NCBI GenBank assembly: GCA_002348545.1
Contig: DEBM01000013.1
Span: 94,173 to 158,172 of the forward strand
DNA from: Balneolaceae bacterium UBA2956
GTDB lineage: Bacteria; Bacteroidota; Rhodothermia; Balneolales; Balneolaceae
Direction of reading: 5' to 3'
Length of the DNA stretch: 64,000 nucleotides
Shown here: one piece after another, positions 35,215 through 45,082 of the stretch
Layout: the number at the start of each line of letters is the position of its first letter
How positions within the stretch are numbered: the stretch's first letter is position 1
Translations under genes and position numbers: made by a program
Notes under the pieces: generated by a model
Seen by the model: only the letters and a program-made list of their open reading frames with translations
The model's database searches: none
Told to the model about the DNA's origin: nothing

Positions 35215-36348
35215 CTATGCGAAACGATCCGCTAACCGGTTAATAAGGTACCCAGATTCTTCTAATGCCTTGGTAGCAAATGATCCAAAGAAATCGGTCA
35301 CCTGCTCAAATTCTTTTATAAAGCCTTCTCGATCGTTAGTTTTTACCATTTCAGCTAATAATGCATGATGGTCAAAAAACTTAAGCAATAATTCACGGCG
35401 TTCTTCAGTAGAAAACACAATATCCGCATATAATTCCGCACTTTGTGCAAAAATTCTTCCTGTCATCATAAGTTCTGCTCTATAAATAGGTGATGAATAA
35501 TCCAACATATCATTGGGATTCAAATCGTAGTGCTTCATAAAAGTACCATGTAATAAAGCTACAAAATGCCGCAACCCCTGAACTAAGTGCATTACATAGT
35601 CGTGTTTTTCGGCCTCTGCTTCGATTACTCGCATACCCCAGAGCTCACATTGTTGCACGAACCATTGACTTTGCTCACGGTATTGTATTGGACAGGCTAC
35701 CATAAGTTGCTTTGATAGATTTTCCACGTCAGGGCCGTGCATTGGGTGCAGGCCAAGTATAGGCCCATTATGAGTAGATTTCATGTAATCTATAGGGCCC
35801 TTTTTATTGGAAGTAAAATCAGCCAAAATTACATCCTCGGGTAATCTTCCTTCTAACCTTTTTATTACCGATTCCGTAACATGAATAGGTACCGTTATAA
35901 TAACCATATCCGCCGTCTCTAATGCTTGATCTAATTCAAACCAATTCCCCCTATCAATAGATGTTGTTATATGACCCGTTTGATCTGAAATGCGTTTGTA
36001 CAACCTACCCATACCACCATCACCTCCTATATAAATAATATGTTTAGGCTCTTGGGTAGAGCGTGGAAAGGCGGCTTCTGACTGGCTCTGTCTTGATAAA
36101 CCCATGATCAACCGTAAAAAATCTTCGGCCCATGCAGGGTCTATTCCTCTCTCCCGTGCTAATTCTTTGAATGCCGTTGTTTTTTTTTGTTCCCGTGTAG
36201 GCACAAAAACAGGTAGCTGATGAGCTAATTTTGTTTCGGTAACTTGTTTAACGATGTGACCTCGCTCAACCAATAAGTCCAACATTTGTTGATCTATCGA
36301 GTCAATTTGACTGCGAAAAACCTCCAGGCTCTTGTTTTTATAGGGCAT
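35215..36348 (-). CDS. tyrA: Bifunctional chorismate mutase/prephenate dehydrogenase
   Basis: Converts chorismate to prephenate and then to 4-hydroxyphenylpyruvate for tyrosine. Residues 1-95 form an AroQ-type chorismate mutase (FRSQIDSIDQQMLDLLVERG, FLRLIMGLSRQSQ). A prephenate dehydrogenase domain follows, with NAD-binding IYIGGDGGMGRLYKR, DFTSNKKGPIDYM, LGLHPMHGPDVENL and VQGLRHFVALLHG. The fusion order and sequence are those of the enterobacterial T-protein, less usual outside Proteobacteria. Confidence 0.92.
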   Translation of the reverse strand: MPYKNKSLEVFRSQIDSIDQQMLDLLVERGHIVKQVTETKLAHQLPVFVPTREQKKTTAFKELARERGIDPAWAEDFLRLIMGLSRQSQSEAAFPRSTQEPKHIIYIGGDGGMGRLYKRISDQTGHITTSIDRGNWFELDQALETADMVIITVPIHVTESVIKRLEGRLPEDVILADFTSNKKGPIDYMKSTHNGPILGLHPMHGPDVENLSKQLMVACPIQYREQSQWFVQQCELWGMRVIEAEAEKHDYVMHLVQGLRHFVALLHGTFMKHYDLNPNDMLDYSSPIYRAELMMTGRIFAQSAELYADIVFSTEERRELLLKFFDHHALLAEMVKTNDREGFIKEFEQVTDFFGSFATKALEESGYLINRLADRFA

Positions 36349-36488
36349 ATAGTTTTTTCTACTCTAGTTCTTAGCTTCCGCTATAATAAGCCTTGTGTTT
36401 CTGATTTACCAATCCTTTCACAATGAATTTATCCCTCGGCAGACTTGTTAAAGAAAAAGATTATATCTTTATACAATTAGCTTAATAG

Positions 36489-38543
36489 ATGTCAGAATTC
36501 AAACTACACTCTCCATTTAAACCCGCTGGCGACCAGCCTCAGGCAATCAATGAATTGGCCGACGGAATACTTGCAGGAGACCGTTTTCAAACGTTATTAG
36601 GAATTACCGGCTCAGGAAAAACACGTACTGTAGCAAGTGTAATTGAACAGGTGCAACGGCCCACCTTAGTGATGAGCCACAATAAAACATTAGCCGCTCA
36701 GTTATTTCGTGAACTTAGCGATTTTTTTCCAGAAAACAGGGTCGAGTTTTTTATTTCTTATTATGATTATTATCAACCTGAAGCATATATCTCTGCTCAA
36801 GATAAATTCATCGAAAAAGATTTATCCATAAACGAAGAAATTCAGCGTCTTAGGTTACGCGCTACCAGCTCACTATTATCGGGACGGCGGGATGTGATTA
36901 TTGTTGCTTCAGTTAGCTGTATTTATGGAATCGGGTCACCATCAGAATACGAAAAGCTAATTATCACCCTAACAATTGGTAAAAAAATACCCCGAAATAC
37001 CTTGCTATACGATTTAGTAGACCTTCATTACACTCGTAAAGATAATGATTTTCACCGCGGTGTTTTTAGAGTAAGGGGCGATGTGGTTGATGTATTTCCA
37101 GCTTATTCTGACGAGGGTTTGCGGATTACTTTTTGGGGCGATGAAATTGAGGAAATGGCCGTATTTGATGTTGATACCGGTTCTATCATCGAGCATGTAC
37201 ACGAATTTCGCATCTATCCCGCCTCACACTATGTGACTTCAAAGGGGAGACAAGAAGAAACCATCAAGGCAATAAGGAGCGAGCTAACACAGCGAGTCAA
37301 CGAACTCTTAGACGTAGACAAATATCTCGAAGCAAAAAGACTCGAACAGCGAACCCTATTTGATCTAGAAATGATTCAAGAAATAGGCTACTGTAGTGGA
37401 ATTGAAAATTATTCTCGCCATTTAAGTGCTCGTAAACCCGGTGAGCGTCCATATTGCCTAATTGACTATTTTCCTGAAGATTTTTTATTGGTAGTAGATG
37501 AAAGCCACCAAACGGTACCTCAAATAAATGCCATGTTTGGCGGGGACCGTTCCCGAAAAACCGAATTGGTCGAACACGGCTTCCGATTACCTTCTGCATT
37601 GGATAACCGCCCTTTAACCTTTCAGGAATGGGAGAGTATGATCAATCAAGCTATTTTTGTAAGCGCCACCCCATCTGATTATGAGCTAGTTAAAAGTGAA
37701 GGGGTATTTACGGAGCAAATCATACGACCTACAGGTTTAATGGAACCTGTTCTAGAAGTTCGGCCTCTTGGAAACCAAGTAGATGATCTTTTAGAAGAAA
37801 TACGTCTGCGTGTTGCAAAAAAAGAACGGATTTTGGTCATCACCCTAACCAAACGGCTTTCTGAAGAGCTAAGTGCCTATTTAAAAGAAATAGGTATAAG
37901 CGCTGCCTATATGCACAGTGAGCTCGATGCTCTTGAGCGTATTGAGGTTTTATACAAGTTTCGTAGAGGTGATTTTGATGTGCTGGTGGGTATAAACTTG
38001 TTACGAGAAGGCATTGATATTCCAGAGTTAAGTTTAGTGGCAATTATGGATGCTGACAAGGAAGGTTTTTTACGCTCTGAAACCTCTCTTTTTCAGATTG
38101 TTGGACGTGCGGCCAGAAATATTGATGGGCGAGCAATCATGTATGCAGATATAATTACCAAAAGTATGAAAAAAGTCATTGAAGAAACTGAGCGGCGCAG
38201 GGAAGTTCAATTTGCATATAATAAAAAACATGGTATCACTCCAGAAACTATAAAAAAAGAACTGAAACCCCTAGTTGACCCAGCCCTTATTTCCAACCAA
38301 AAAATAAACTTCTCCAACGAAGCCGAAAAAGCCGCCCAATCCGATTACATGGAAAGTATTCGAGTAGATGATAAGGGGCTCAGCTATAAAGAAAATAACG
38401 CCATGCATGAAATTCATTTTGATTCAAAAGACAAGCTCTTGGATCATTTAAAAAAAACCATGCTAAATGCTGCAAAAAACATGGAGTTCGAAGAGGCCGC
38501 CCGAATCCGAGACCAAATTGGCAAATTACAAGAAGAGCTTTAA
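36489..38543 (+). CDS. uvrB: Excinuclease ABC subunit B
   Basis: DNA-damage-verifying helicase-like subunit of nucleotide excision repair. The Walker A motif GITGSGKTRTVAS, the beta-hairpin region (YYDYYQPEAYI), the DESH box VVDESHQTVPQ, helicase motifs SATPSDYEL and QIVGRAARN, and the C-terminal UVR motif (NMEFEEAARIRDQIGKLQEE) are all intact. Length 684 is normal. It stands alone, converging on the marR gene. Confidence 0.97.
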   Translation: MSEFKLHSPFKPAGDQPQAINELADGILAGDRFQTLLGITGSGKTRTVASVIEQVQRPTLVMSHNKTLAAQLFRELSDFFPENRVEFFISYYDYYQPEAYISAQDKFIEKDLSINEEIQRLRLRATSSLLSGRRDVIIVASVSCIYGIGSPSEYEKLIITLTIGKKIPRNTLLYDLVDLHYTRKDNDFHRGVFRVRGDVVDVFPAYSDEGLRITFWGDEIEEMAVFDVDTGSIIEHVHEFRIYPASHYVTSKGRQEETIKAIRSELTQRVNELLDVDKYLEAKRLEQRTLFDLEMIQEIGYCSGIENYSRHLSARKPGERPYCLIDYFPEDFLLVVDESHQTVPQINAMFGGDRSRKTELVEHGFRLPSALDNRPLTFQEWESMINQAIFVSATPSDYELVKSEGVFTEQIIRPTGLMEPVLEVRPLGNQVDDLLEEIRLRVAKKERILVITLTKRLSEELSAYLKEIGISAAYMHSELDALERIEVLYKFRRGDFDVLVGINLLREGIDIPELSLVAIMDADKEGFLRSETSLFQIVGRAARNIDGRAIMYADIITKSMKKVIEETERRREVQFAYNKKHGITPETIKKELKPLVDPALISNQKINFSNEAEKAAQSDYMESIRVDDKGLSYKENNAMHEIHFDSKDKLLDHLKKTMLNAAKNMEFEEAARIRDQIGKLQEEL

Positions 38544-38568
38544 TCTTTTGTAATATATTACTGCGCTT

Positions 38569-39033
38569 TTATTTAGCGGTCCACTGAGATGCAAATATTC
38601 CTAATTTTTTACAAATAACGGACAGCTCAATTAGCTCGTCGTCATTCAGACAGCTAAAAAGCTCTGAAATACGGTGTATGTGCCCCGGGAACACCTCTTT
38701 TATGAGATGCCTCCCTTCTTCCGTAAGGGTAATAGTATGGGACCGTTTATCTTTTTGGTCTTTGGTCTTTGTCACCCAACCCTGCTTTTCTAAATTAACA
38801 ATAACCATCGTTATATTACCGCCAGATTTTAATATTTTTTCTCCGAGGCTTCGTTGATTAAGCGGCCCCAAATAATATAAAGCTTCTAAGACACCAAACT
38901 GACTTTCAGTTAAGTGGTGTTCGGCTAAATTCCGCGATAATTGATGGTGGAGAGTATTGCTTGCCCTAGTTAGTTTTATAAACGCATCGAGTGTGGCTAT
39001 TTCACTAGGGCTGCCTTTATAATGGGTTGGCAT
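38569..39033 (-). CDS. MarR-family transcriptional regulator
   Basis: A 154-residue winged-helix regulator. The recognition region NQRSLGEKILKSGGNITMVIVNLEKQGWVTK and the wing DKRSHTITLTEEGRHLI are typical. It starts one base after the xth stop, so it is the last gene of the yqeY-cvpA-tyrS-xth-marR group. Its target is unknown. Confidence 0.88.
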   Translation of the reverse strand: MPTHYKGSPSEIATLDAFIKLTRASNTLHHQLSRNLAEHHLTESQFGVLEALYYLGPLNQRSLGEKILKSGGNITMVIVNLEKQGWVTKTKDQKDKRSHTITLTEEGRHLIKEVFPGHIHRISELFSCLNDDELIELSVICKKLGIFASQWTAK

Positions 39034-39034
39034 A

Positions 39035-39808
39035 TTAAAACCGGTAGGTAATTGTTACAGGTGCATGATCTGACATATTCCATTTTGATTCGATTTGCGC
39101 CGTCAAGATTCGTCCGACCATCGAATCGCTCACCATGTGATAATCTATTCGCCACCCTTTATTTCTAGCTTTAGACCCCGCGCGATAACTCCACCATGAA
39201 TAAGTGTTTTTTAATGTTGGATAAATTTTACGAAAGGCATCTGAATATCCGATAGATAATAATTGGGTTACCCAAGCACGTTCTTCCGGCAAAAAACCGG
39301 ATGTTTTATGCTGCTTCTCCGGATTGTGTATGTCAATATCCAAATGACAAATGTTAAAATCACCGGCAATAATGGTTGGCTTTCCATCCCGCTTAAGGTC
39401 AAATGCAAATTGCAAAAAGTGATCCAAAAATTCCATTTTCATATCCTGGCGTAAATCCCCCATTGTCCCACTTGGAAAATATGCGGAAACTAATCTAAAA
39501 TCATCATATTCAGCTGTCAACACCCTTCCTTCATCGTCAATCCAATTAACACCAAGGCCATTTAGTATGGCATTGGCTGGGGTTCTACTAAATATCGATA
39601 CTCCTGAATATCCTTTCTTATGAGCTATTTCGTGGTATTTATTATAATTTAATTCTGCCAATAATTTAGACATATCCTGTTCAGTAGAGCGCATCTCTTG
39701 AAAGCAAATAAAATCTGGAGAGGATTCTTCTATCCAAGAATATAGGCCCTTTCTCATGGCCGCACGAATACCATTTACATTATATGAGGCTATTTTTACA
39801 TCAGACAT
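39035..39808 (-). CDS. xth: Exodeoxyribonuclease III (AP endonuclease)
   Basis: Metal-dependent AP endonuclease and 3'-exonuclease for base-excision repair. The endonuclease/exonuclease/phosphatase motifs are visible: ASYNVNGIRAA, DFICFQEMRS (metal-binding Glu), AGDFNICHLDIDI, NKGWRIDYHMVS and the catalytic SDHAPVTITY. Length 257 is standard. Its start overlaps the end of tyrS by 8 bp, implying coupled translation. Confidence 0.94.
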   Translation of the reverse strand: MSDVKIASYNVNGIRAAMRKGLYSWIEESSPDFICFQEMRSTEQDMSKLLAELNYNKYHEIAHKKGYSGVSIFSRTPANAILNGLGVNWIDDEGRVLTAEYDDFRLVSAYFPSGTMGDLRQDMKMEFLDHFLQFAFDLKRDGKPTIIAGDFNICHLDIDIHNPEKQHKTSGFLPEERAWVTQLLSIGYSDAFRKIYPTLKNTYSWWSYRAGSKARNKGWRIDYHMVSDSMVGRILTAQIESKWNMSDHAPVTITYRF

Positions 39809-41024
39809 CCTGTTTACTTTTTAACAGAGCATATTTTCTTTTACCCACTTTTAAAACATATTCATTATCTGATTCAGCTTTAATAAGCTGGTTAATATCA
39901 GTGATTTTTTCCTCATCCAATGTAACTGCGCCTTGCTTTATTAGGCGTTTGGCCTCGGCATTACTTGGACAAAATTTAAGGGCAGACATGATATCGAGAA
40001 CTCTATGCTCATGGCCGGCCTGCAGACTATATTCTGGTGCATCAGCAGGGATTTTCTTGTGAATAACGGTCATTTCAAAGTGGTCCCTGGCACTTTCTGC
40101 AGCCTCCTTGCTGTGATATAAATCTACCAAAGTATAAGCTAAATCATGTTTAGCATTTCGAGGGTCTATTTTAACCTTCTTCTTTAACGCGGACAATTCT
40201 TCATTCGAGATGTCCGTAGTCAGCTCGAAGTAAGTGTATATAAGTTCATCTGGAATAGAGAGGGCTTTCCCATACATATCATTCGGGTGTTCATTAATAC
40301 CTATGTAATTATCATATGACTTAGACATTTTTACAGAACCATCCGTACCTACTAATAGAGGCATCATCAAGCACACTTGAGGGTTTAAGCCCTTGTTCTT
40401 TTGCAGGTTTCTACCAACCAATAAATTAAATTTCTGATCAGTACCACCTAATTCTATATCATTCTCTAAATAAATAGAATCTTGGCCTTGAGCTAGCGGA
40501 TATAAAAACTCATGTAGTGAAATCGGCTCATTAGCAGCAAATCTTTTTGAAAAATCGTCCCTTTCAATCATGCGTGCAACAGTCATTTTAGAGCTTAAAT
40601 GGATCACATCCATAAAAGACATCGGCCCTAGCCAATCTAAATTATTTACTATCTGAAGCCTATCTGCATCTAGAATTTTTTTTGCTTGATCAATATAACT
40701 TTGAGCATTAATAGCTACTTCTTCTTTTGTCAGCGGGGGCCTTGTAGTATTTTGACCTGTAGGGTCTCCAATCATTGCTGTAAATCCACCAATAATTAAA
40801 ATCGCCTCATGACCTAAATCTTGAAATTGTCGGAGCTTCCGCAACATGACTGAATGTCCTAAATGCAAATCTGGTTTTGTTGGATCTACGCCTAACTTTA
40901 CTTTTAGAGGTGTAGATGTTTTAATTGATTTGTTTAGTTTTTCTTTTAACTCTTTGATTGGAAGTATCTCATCAGCACCGCGCATTATTAATGCTAGTTG
41001 TTGCTCGACTTGTAAAGCGTTCAT
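39801..41024 (-). CDS. tyrS: Tyrosyl-tRNA synthetase
   Basis: Charges tRNA-Tyr. The class I signatures HLGH (DLHLGHSVMLRKL) and KMSKS (KMSKSYDNYIG) are present, with GGTDQKFNLLVGR in the active site and a C-terminal S4 RNA-binding domain. Length 407 and the HLGH variant place it in the TyrRZ-like long form. It is followed by overlapping xth and preceded by cvpA at 8 bp. Confidence 0.95.
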   Translation of the reverse strand: MNALQVEQQLALIMRGADEILPIKELKEKLNKSIKTSTPLKVKLGVDPTKPDLHLGHSVMLRKLRQFQDLGHEAILIIGGFTAMIGDPTGQNTTRPPLTKEEVAINAQSYIDQAKKILDADRLQIVNNLDWLGPMSFMDVIHLSSKMTVARMIERDDFSKRFAANEPISLHEFLYPLAQGQDSIYLENDIELGGTDQKFNLLVGRNLQKNKGLNPQVCLMMPLLVGTDGSVKMSKSYDNYIGINEHPNDMYGKALSIPDELIYTYFELTTDISNEELSALKKKVKIDPRNAKHDLAYTLVDLYHSKEAAESARDHFEMTVIHKKIPADAPEYSLQAGHEHRVLDIMSALKFCPSNAEAKRLIKQGAVTLDEEKITDINQLIKAESDNEYVLKVGKRKYALLKSKQDV

Positions 41025-41032
41025 TGTTTGTA

Positions 41033-41596
41033 TTAAGGATTAATCACCGGTAATTTATCTACCGGATTGTAGTTTATTAGTGTATTACGAATAGTCTCTG
41101 TAAAGTTCTCGGCGCCTGGATAAATGGCCGTTATTGTATTGTAACTTTTGGGTGCCGCCTGAATTATATAGGGGTATAAGGCAGATTGCTCCCTGATTTC
41201 TTCTCTTGGGATTTGAAAACCTGCTAATAACAAAAATATGGCGCTCATAAAAATAGCGCCCTTAAGAATGCCAAATAAAGACCCTAAAAACCTATTCACG
41301 GTACCAAGTTTAACTGCATTTAACCACTCACGTGTCCAATATGCAACTAATGAAACCACTGATAAAACAATAATAAATAACAGCGCGCCTGCCAAAAAAG
41401 GAATAAAACTTTGTGTGCCGTCTTCAAATAAAGTAGCTACAAGTGTTGAGGCAACATCCATATAATTAAATGTTACATAGACCGCTAATACCAATCCAAC
41501 TATATTCAATATCTCTTTTACTATACCGTTAACAGCGCCCTTATAGGCTAAAAAAAGTAAGGGTAAACCTATAAATATATCTACTATGTAGTCCAT
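41033..41596 (-). CDS. CvpA-family membrane protein
   Basis: A 187-residue protein with four hydrophobic segments. The start, DIFIGLPLLFLAYKGAVNGIVKEILNI-like across residues 6-33, and GTVNRFLGSLFGILKGA are typical of the colicin V production/CvpA family, inner-membrane proteins linked to envelope stress and purine-operon expression. It lies between yqeY and tyrS on the same strand. Confidence 0.85.
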   Translation of the reverse strand: MDYIVDIFIGLPLLFLAYKGAVNGIVKEILNIVGLVLAVYVTFNYMDVASTLVATLFEDGTQSFIPFLAGALLFIIVLSVVSLVAYWTREWLNAVKLGTVNRFLGSLFGILKGAIFMSAIFLLLAGFQIPREEIREQSALYPYIIQAAPKSYNTITAIYPGAENFTETIRNTLINYNPVDKLPVINP

Positions 41597-41627
41597 ACAA
41601 ATTCCATTATTTAGGTAATGATTTTTG

Positions 41628-42086
41628 CTAACTGCCCAACCTCTCCTTTACTAGCCTATTTACTATAGACCCATCTGCCTTACCTTTAAGTTTTCCCATG
41701 ATCGGCCCCATAACCTTGCCAATATCTTGCATGCCCGTTGCGCCAACATTCGTTATTTGTATATCAATTAACTTAAGGATTTCCTCGTTTGACATTGGTG
41801 CAGGTAAATAGGATTCAATAATCTCTAACTCTATTTTTTCAATTTCAACTAAATCAAATCGGTTTCCAGAGCTATATTGATCTATTGATTCTTTACGTTG
41901 TTTAGCCGCCTTCGTTAGAACAGTAAGGGCCTCTTCATTAGTAAGCTCTGCTTTCCCTCCCGACCGTTGTTCAATTTCTTTTTCAAGTAATTTGGCTTTA
42001 AGACTTCTAAGCACTTGTAAGCGTTTAGAGTCCTTTGCTTTCATCGCGGTTACTAAATCAGCTAATATAGTTTCTTTGACATTCAT
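41628..42086 (-). CDS. GatB/YqeY domain-containing protein
   Basis: The protein has the YqeY layout: helical N-terminal domain (ILADLVTAMKAKDSKRLQVLRSLKAKLLEKE) and a C-terminal tRNA-binding-like domain (IGKVMGPIMGKLKGKADGSIVNRLVKE). The family resembles the tail of GatB and may act on mischarged tRNA. The frame is open to 42143, but MNVKETI at 42086 matches the usual family start; 42107 is a second option. It is first in the yqeY-cvpA-tyrS-xth-marR group. Confidence 0.88.
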   Translation of the reverse strand: MNVKETILADLVTAMKAKDSKRLQVLRSLKAKLLEKEIEQRSGGKAELTNEEALTVLTKAAKQRKESIDQYSSGNRFDLVEIEKIELEIIESYLPAPMSNEEILKLIDIQITNVGATGMQDIGKVMGPIMGKLKGKADGSIVNRLVKERLGS

Positions 42087-42155
42087 CGGATTACTTATAT
42101 TTGACATTAATTGATTTGTTAAGCTATTGCTATAACAAGGCATTAAAAAATAGGC

Positions 42156-42193
42156 AAAAAAAAAGGTTATACAATCAAATGCATAACCTTTTT
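42156..42193 (-). terminator. Terminator after the rpmB-rpmG-DUF4295 cluster
   Basis: An inverted repeat, AAAAAGGTTAT (42160-42170) and ATAACCTTTTT (42183-42193), with a 12-base loop. On the minus strand the stem is followed by a run of about ten T residues. It lies 22 bp after the DUF4295 stop. Confidence 0.8.
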
Positions 42194-42214
42194 AAAAAAA
42201 TCGGAGAAACAGGA

Positions 42215-42385
42215 TTAAGACTTCTTCTTGGACAAGAATTCTGCCACATTTTCTTGGTCTATCATAACTTCTTTATAACTATATTTTCCACTTACATTTT
42301 TAGTAGAAACAACTACCTTTGCCATCTTACGAGCAGAGGCCTTTTGTTGTAATGCTTCTGAACCGAATATTTGCTTCTTTGCCAT
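42215..42385 (-). CDS. DUF4295-family small basic protein
   Basis: A 56-residue frame starting MAKKQIFGSEALQQKASARK and ending VAEFLSKKKS. This is the small DUF4295 protein found in Bacteroidota directly after rpmG, possibly a lineage-specific ribosome-associated protein; its role is not established. It begins 9 bp after the rpmG stop and is followed by a terminator. Confidence 0.88.
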   Translation of the reverse strand: MAKKQIFGSEALQQKASARKMAKVVVSTKNVSGKYSYKEVMIDQENVAEFLSKKKS

Positions 42386-42394
42386 GGCTCTTTT

Positions 42395-42559
42395 TTATTT
42401 AATTTCTTTATGAAGGGTATGCTTCCGAAGAACAGGATTATACTTCTTTAATTCCATGCGCTCTGTTTGCGTTCTTCTATTTTTTGTAGTGACATATCGA
42501 GAGCTACCTGGTTTCTCTGTACACTCTAAAATAACTTGTACTCTGTTATCTTTTGCCAT
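42395..42559 (-). CDS. rpmG: 50S ribosomal protein L33
   Basis: A 54-residue frame starting MAKDNRVQVILECTEKPGSS, with YVTTKNRRTQTERMELKKY and the C-terminal YNPVLRKHTLHKE, all typical of L33. The zinc-binding cysteines seen in some L33 forms are absent, so this is the zinc-free form. It starts 3 bp after rpmB. Confidence 0.95.
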   Translation of the reverse strand: MAKDNRVQVILECTEKPGSSRYVTTKNRRTQTERMELKKYNPVLRKHTLHKEIK

Positions 42560-42562
42560 CTT

Positions 42563-42808
42563 TTATACCTTTTTTAGTAAGGTTCCTCTGCGGCGAGCGT
42601 CTTTCAATACAGCCGTAATACCTTTTTTATTAATGGTCCGGAGAGTCTTAGCAGACACTTTTAAAGAAACCCATCTGTCTTCTTCTGGAAGATAGAAGCT
42701 TCGTTTCTGTAAATTTAAATGAAAGCGATGTTTTGTTTTATTGTTCGCCTTGGATGAACGATAACCGTTCATTGCCTTTCTTCCTGTTATATCGTCTCTT
42801 CGCGACAT
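42563..42808 (-). CDS. rpmB: 50S ribosomal protein L28
   Basis: An 81-residue protein starting MSRRDDITGRKAMNGYRSS, with SKANNKTKHRFHLNLQKR and RWVSLKVSAKTLRTINKKG, characteristic of L28. It heads the rpmB-rpmG-DUF4295 cluster and is divergent from gyrB over a 278-bp gap. Confidence 0.95.
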   Translation of the reverse strand: MSRRDDITGRKAMNGYRSSKANNKTKHRFHLNLQKRSFYLPEEDRWVSLKVSAKTLRTINKKGITAVLKDARRRGTLLKKV

Positions 42809-43086
42809 GTTATTAAACTAAAATTTTTTTTAAATAGACACCAAAAATAGTGCTATAAAATTAAAAAAACAATTTCTGTTAAAGTTAAAAATCGCAATCT
42901 AGCCTCTTTTACGGTTTTTTAACCCATTTACTAAGACACCTTTTTAATATTAGGCGTCAAATTTCGCCCCTGCGCTCACATCTCCAATATTTTTGGCTTA
43001 TACCTTCGCTTTTTTTGTTTTTGGCTTTATAAGCGGTATTTTGAGGACTATATAAAATCATCTTACAACGCGACCCTTAAAATTTT

Positions 43087-45024
43087 ATGGCTACGATTAG
43101 CAAAAACGACTATAAAGCGTCGAATATTCAAGTTTTAGAAGGATTAGAGGCGGTTCGAAAGAGACCTGCCATGTATATCGGGGATACCGGACAACGCGGA
43201 TTGCACCACCTAATTAATGAGGTAGTAGACAATTCTATTGATGAAGCATTGGCCGGTCATTGCGACCACATAAGTGTTGTCATTAAAGAGGATGGCTCAA
43301 TGTCGATTGCAGACAACGGGCGCGGCATCCCTGTAGGTATGCACCCAAAACTCGGCCTCCCTGCTGTAGAAGTCGTGTTAACCAAGCTTCACGCCGGAGG
43401 TAAATTTGACAAAGACACCTACAAGGTTTCAGGAGGGCTTCATGGTGTCGGCGTTAGTTGTGTGAATGCTCTATCCACCTGGTTCAATGCTGAAATTCAT
43501 CGCGATGGCACAATCCACAAGATGGGCTTTAGACAAGGCATTACTCATACGCCTTTATTTACTGATGGTAAAACCGATAGAACAGGCACCACCATTAACT
43601 TCCTTCCTGACGCAACCGTATTTACCCAAACCACTGAATTCAAATTCAATATAATTGCTGACCGAATGAGGGAGCTCGCCTTTCTAAACCCAGAAGTAAC
43701 CATTGAACTAATTGATGAACGAGAGGAAGATCAAGAGTTAGGAAAAGCTACGTATCATTATAATGGCGGGCTGAAAGATTTTGTTAGCTATCTAGACGAA
43801 AGTAGGGATGGTATTACTCCTGAGCCTATACATATTAAAGGAGAAGTAGAGGGGGTACCCGTTGAGTTAGCAATTCAATATAACACCTCCTACTCTGAAA
43901 ATGTGCACTCATATGTGAATAATATCAATACCCGAGAAGGCGGAACTCATGTTTCCGGTTTTCGTCGAGCACTTACAAGGTCACTAAAGAACTACGCTGA
44001 AAAAAATAACATTATAAAATCTGGAAGTAAGGTTTCTATCTCCGGTGAGGATTTTCGTGAAGGCCTAACCGCTGTCTTGAGCGTCAAGGTTGCAGAACCG
44101 CAGTTTGAAGGTCAAACCAAAACAAAACTCGGAAATTCAGAGGTTCAAAGCGCCGTTGAGGTGACCGTATATGACCAGTTGAACGAGTATTTAGAGCAAA
44201 ACCCAAAAATTGCCAAAAAAGTGCTCGAAAAAGTAGTCTTGGCTGCGGAAGCTAGAGAGGCCGCTCGTAAAGCACGACAACTAGTTCAGCGTAAAAGCGT
44301 AATGAGCGGTGGTGGTCTTCCTGGTAAATTGGCCGACTGCTCGATTAAAGAACCCGAGCACAGCGAAATTTACCTCGTGGAGGGTGATTCAGCGGGAGGC
44401 TCTGCCAAAATGGGACGAAACCGTAGCTTCCAGGCTATTCTTCCATTACGGGGGAAAATACTAAACGTTGAAAAAGCAAAAATTAACAAAATTCTTGAAA
44501 ATCGTGAGATTCAGGCAATGATCACAGCGCTAGGTGCAGGACTTGGTCACTCTGAAGAAGAATTTGATCTCGAGAAGCTACGGTATCATAAAATCATCAT
44601 TATGACCGATGCAGACGTGGATGGTTCTCACATTAGAACTTTGCTACTTACATTCTTTTACAGGTACATGAGGCTCATTGTCGAGTTGGGTTTTGTATAT
44701 ATTGCCACCCCTCCTTTATATAGAATAACTGCTGGAAAAAATATTGACTATGCATGGGATGATGAAACGCGAGATAAACTTATCAGAGAATTAAAAAAAT
44801 CCAAAAGAAAATTTGACGTCTCTAGATATAAAGGGCTCGGAGAGATGAATCCTGATCAATTATGGGAGACAACAATGGATCCTGAGACGCGAACCTTGCA
44901 ACAGGTTACTATTGAAAACGCTGCAGGAGCTGACAAAATGTTTTCAACACTGATGGGTGACGATGTTGTCCCTCGTCGTGAATTTATTGAGCGTAATGCT
45001 AAATATGCTAATCTCGACATCTAG
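43087..45024 (+). CDS. gyrB: DNA gyrase subunit B
   Basis: ATPase subunit of gyrase. The GHKL ATPase motifs (EVVDNSIDEALAGH, DNGRGIPVG, GGLHGVGVSCVNALS), the TOPRIM motifs EGDSAGGSAKMGR and DADVDGSHIRTLLL, and the C-terminal YKGLGEMNPDQLWETTMDP are intact. Length 645 is the short form without the proteobacterial insert. gyrA follows 58 bp later on the same strand. Confidence 0.97.
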   Translation: MATISKNDYKASNIQVLEGLEAVRKRPAMYIGDTGQRGLHHLINEVVDNSIDEALAGHCDHISVVIKEDGSMSIADNGRGIPVGMHPKLGLPAVEVVLTKLHAGGKFDKDTYKVSGGLHGVGVSCVNALSTWFNAEIHRDGTIHKMGFRQGITHTPLFTDGKTDRTGTTINFLPDATVFTQTTEFKFNIIADRMRELAFLNPEVTIELIDEREEDQELGKATYHYNGGLKDFVSYLDESRDGITPEPIHIKGEVEGVPVELAIQYNTSYSENVHSYVNNINTREGGTHVSGFRRALTRSLKNYAEKNNIIKSGSKVSISGEDFREGLTAVLSVKVAEPQFEGQTKTKLGNSEVQSAVEVTVYDQLNEYLEQNPKIAKKVLEKVVLAAEAREAARKARQLVQRKSVMSGGGLPGKLADCSIKEPEHSEIYLVEGDSAGGSAKMGRNRSFQAILPLRGKILNVEKAKINKILENREIQAMITALGAGLGHSEEEFDLEKLRYHKIIIMTDADVDGSHIRTLLLTFFYRYMRLIVELGFVYIATPPLYRITAGKNIDYAWDDETRDKLIRELKKSKRKFDVSRYKGLGEMNPDQLWETTMDPETRTLQQVTIENAAGADKMFSTLMGDDVVPRREFIERNAKYANLDI

Positions 45025-45082
45025 TATCACGGCACAACGCAAACTTAAGCAGTCTAATTTACACCAATAATATATTTCTGGA

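Noticed and set aside
42101..42695. Plus-strand frames of 83 and 79 codons opposite the ribosomal protein cluster
   Set aside because: The minus strand encodes DUF4295, L33 and L28 in this interval; the plus-strand frames are shadows.
42960..43050. Two similar TTTTTGGCTT-TATA stretches upstream of gyrB
   Set aside because: Could be promoter-like repeats, but the similarity is within what T-rich DNA gives by chance.
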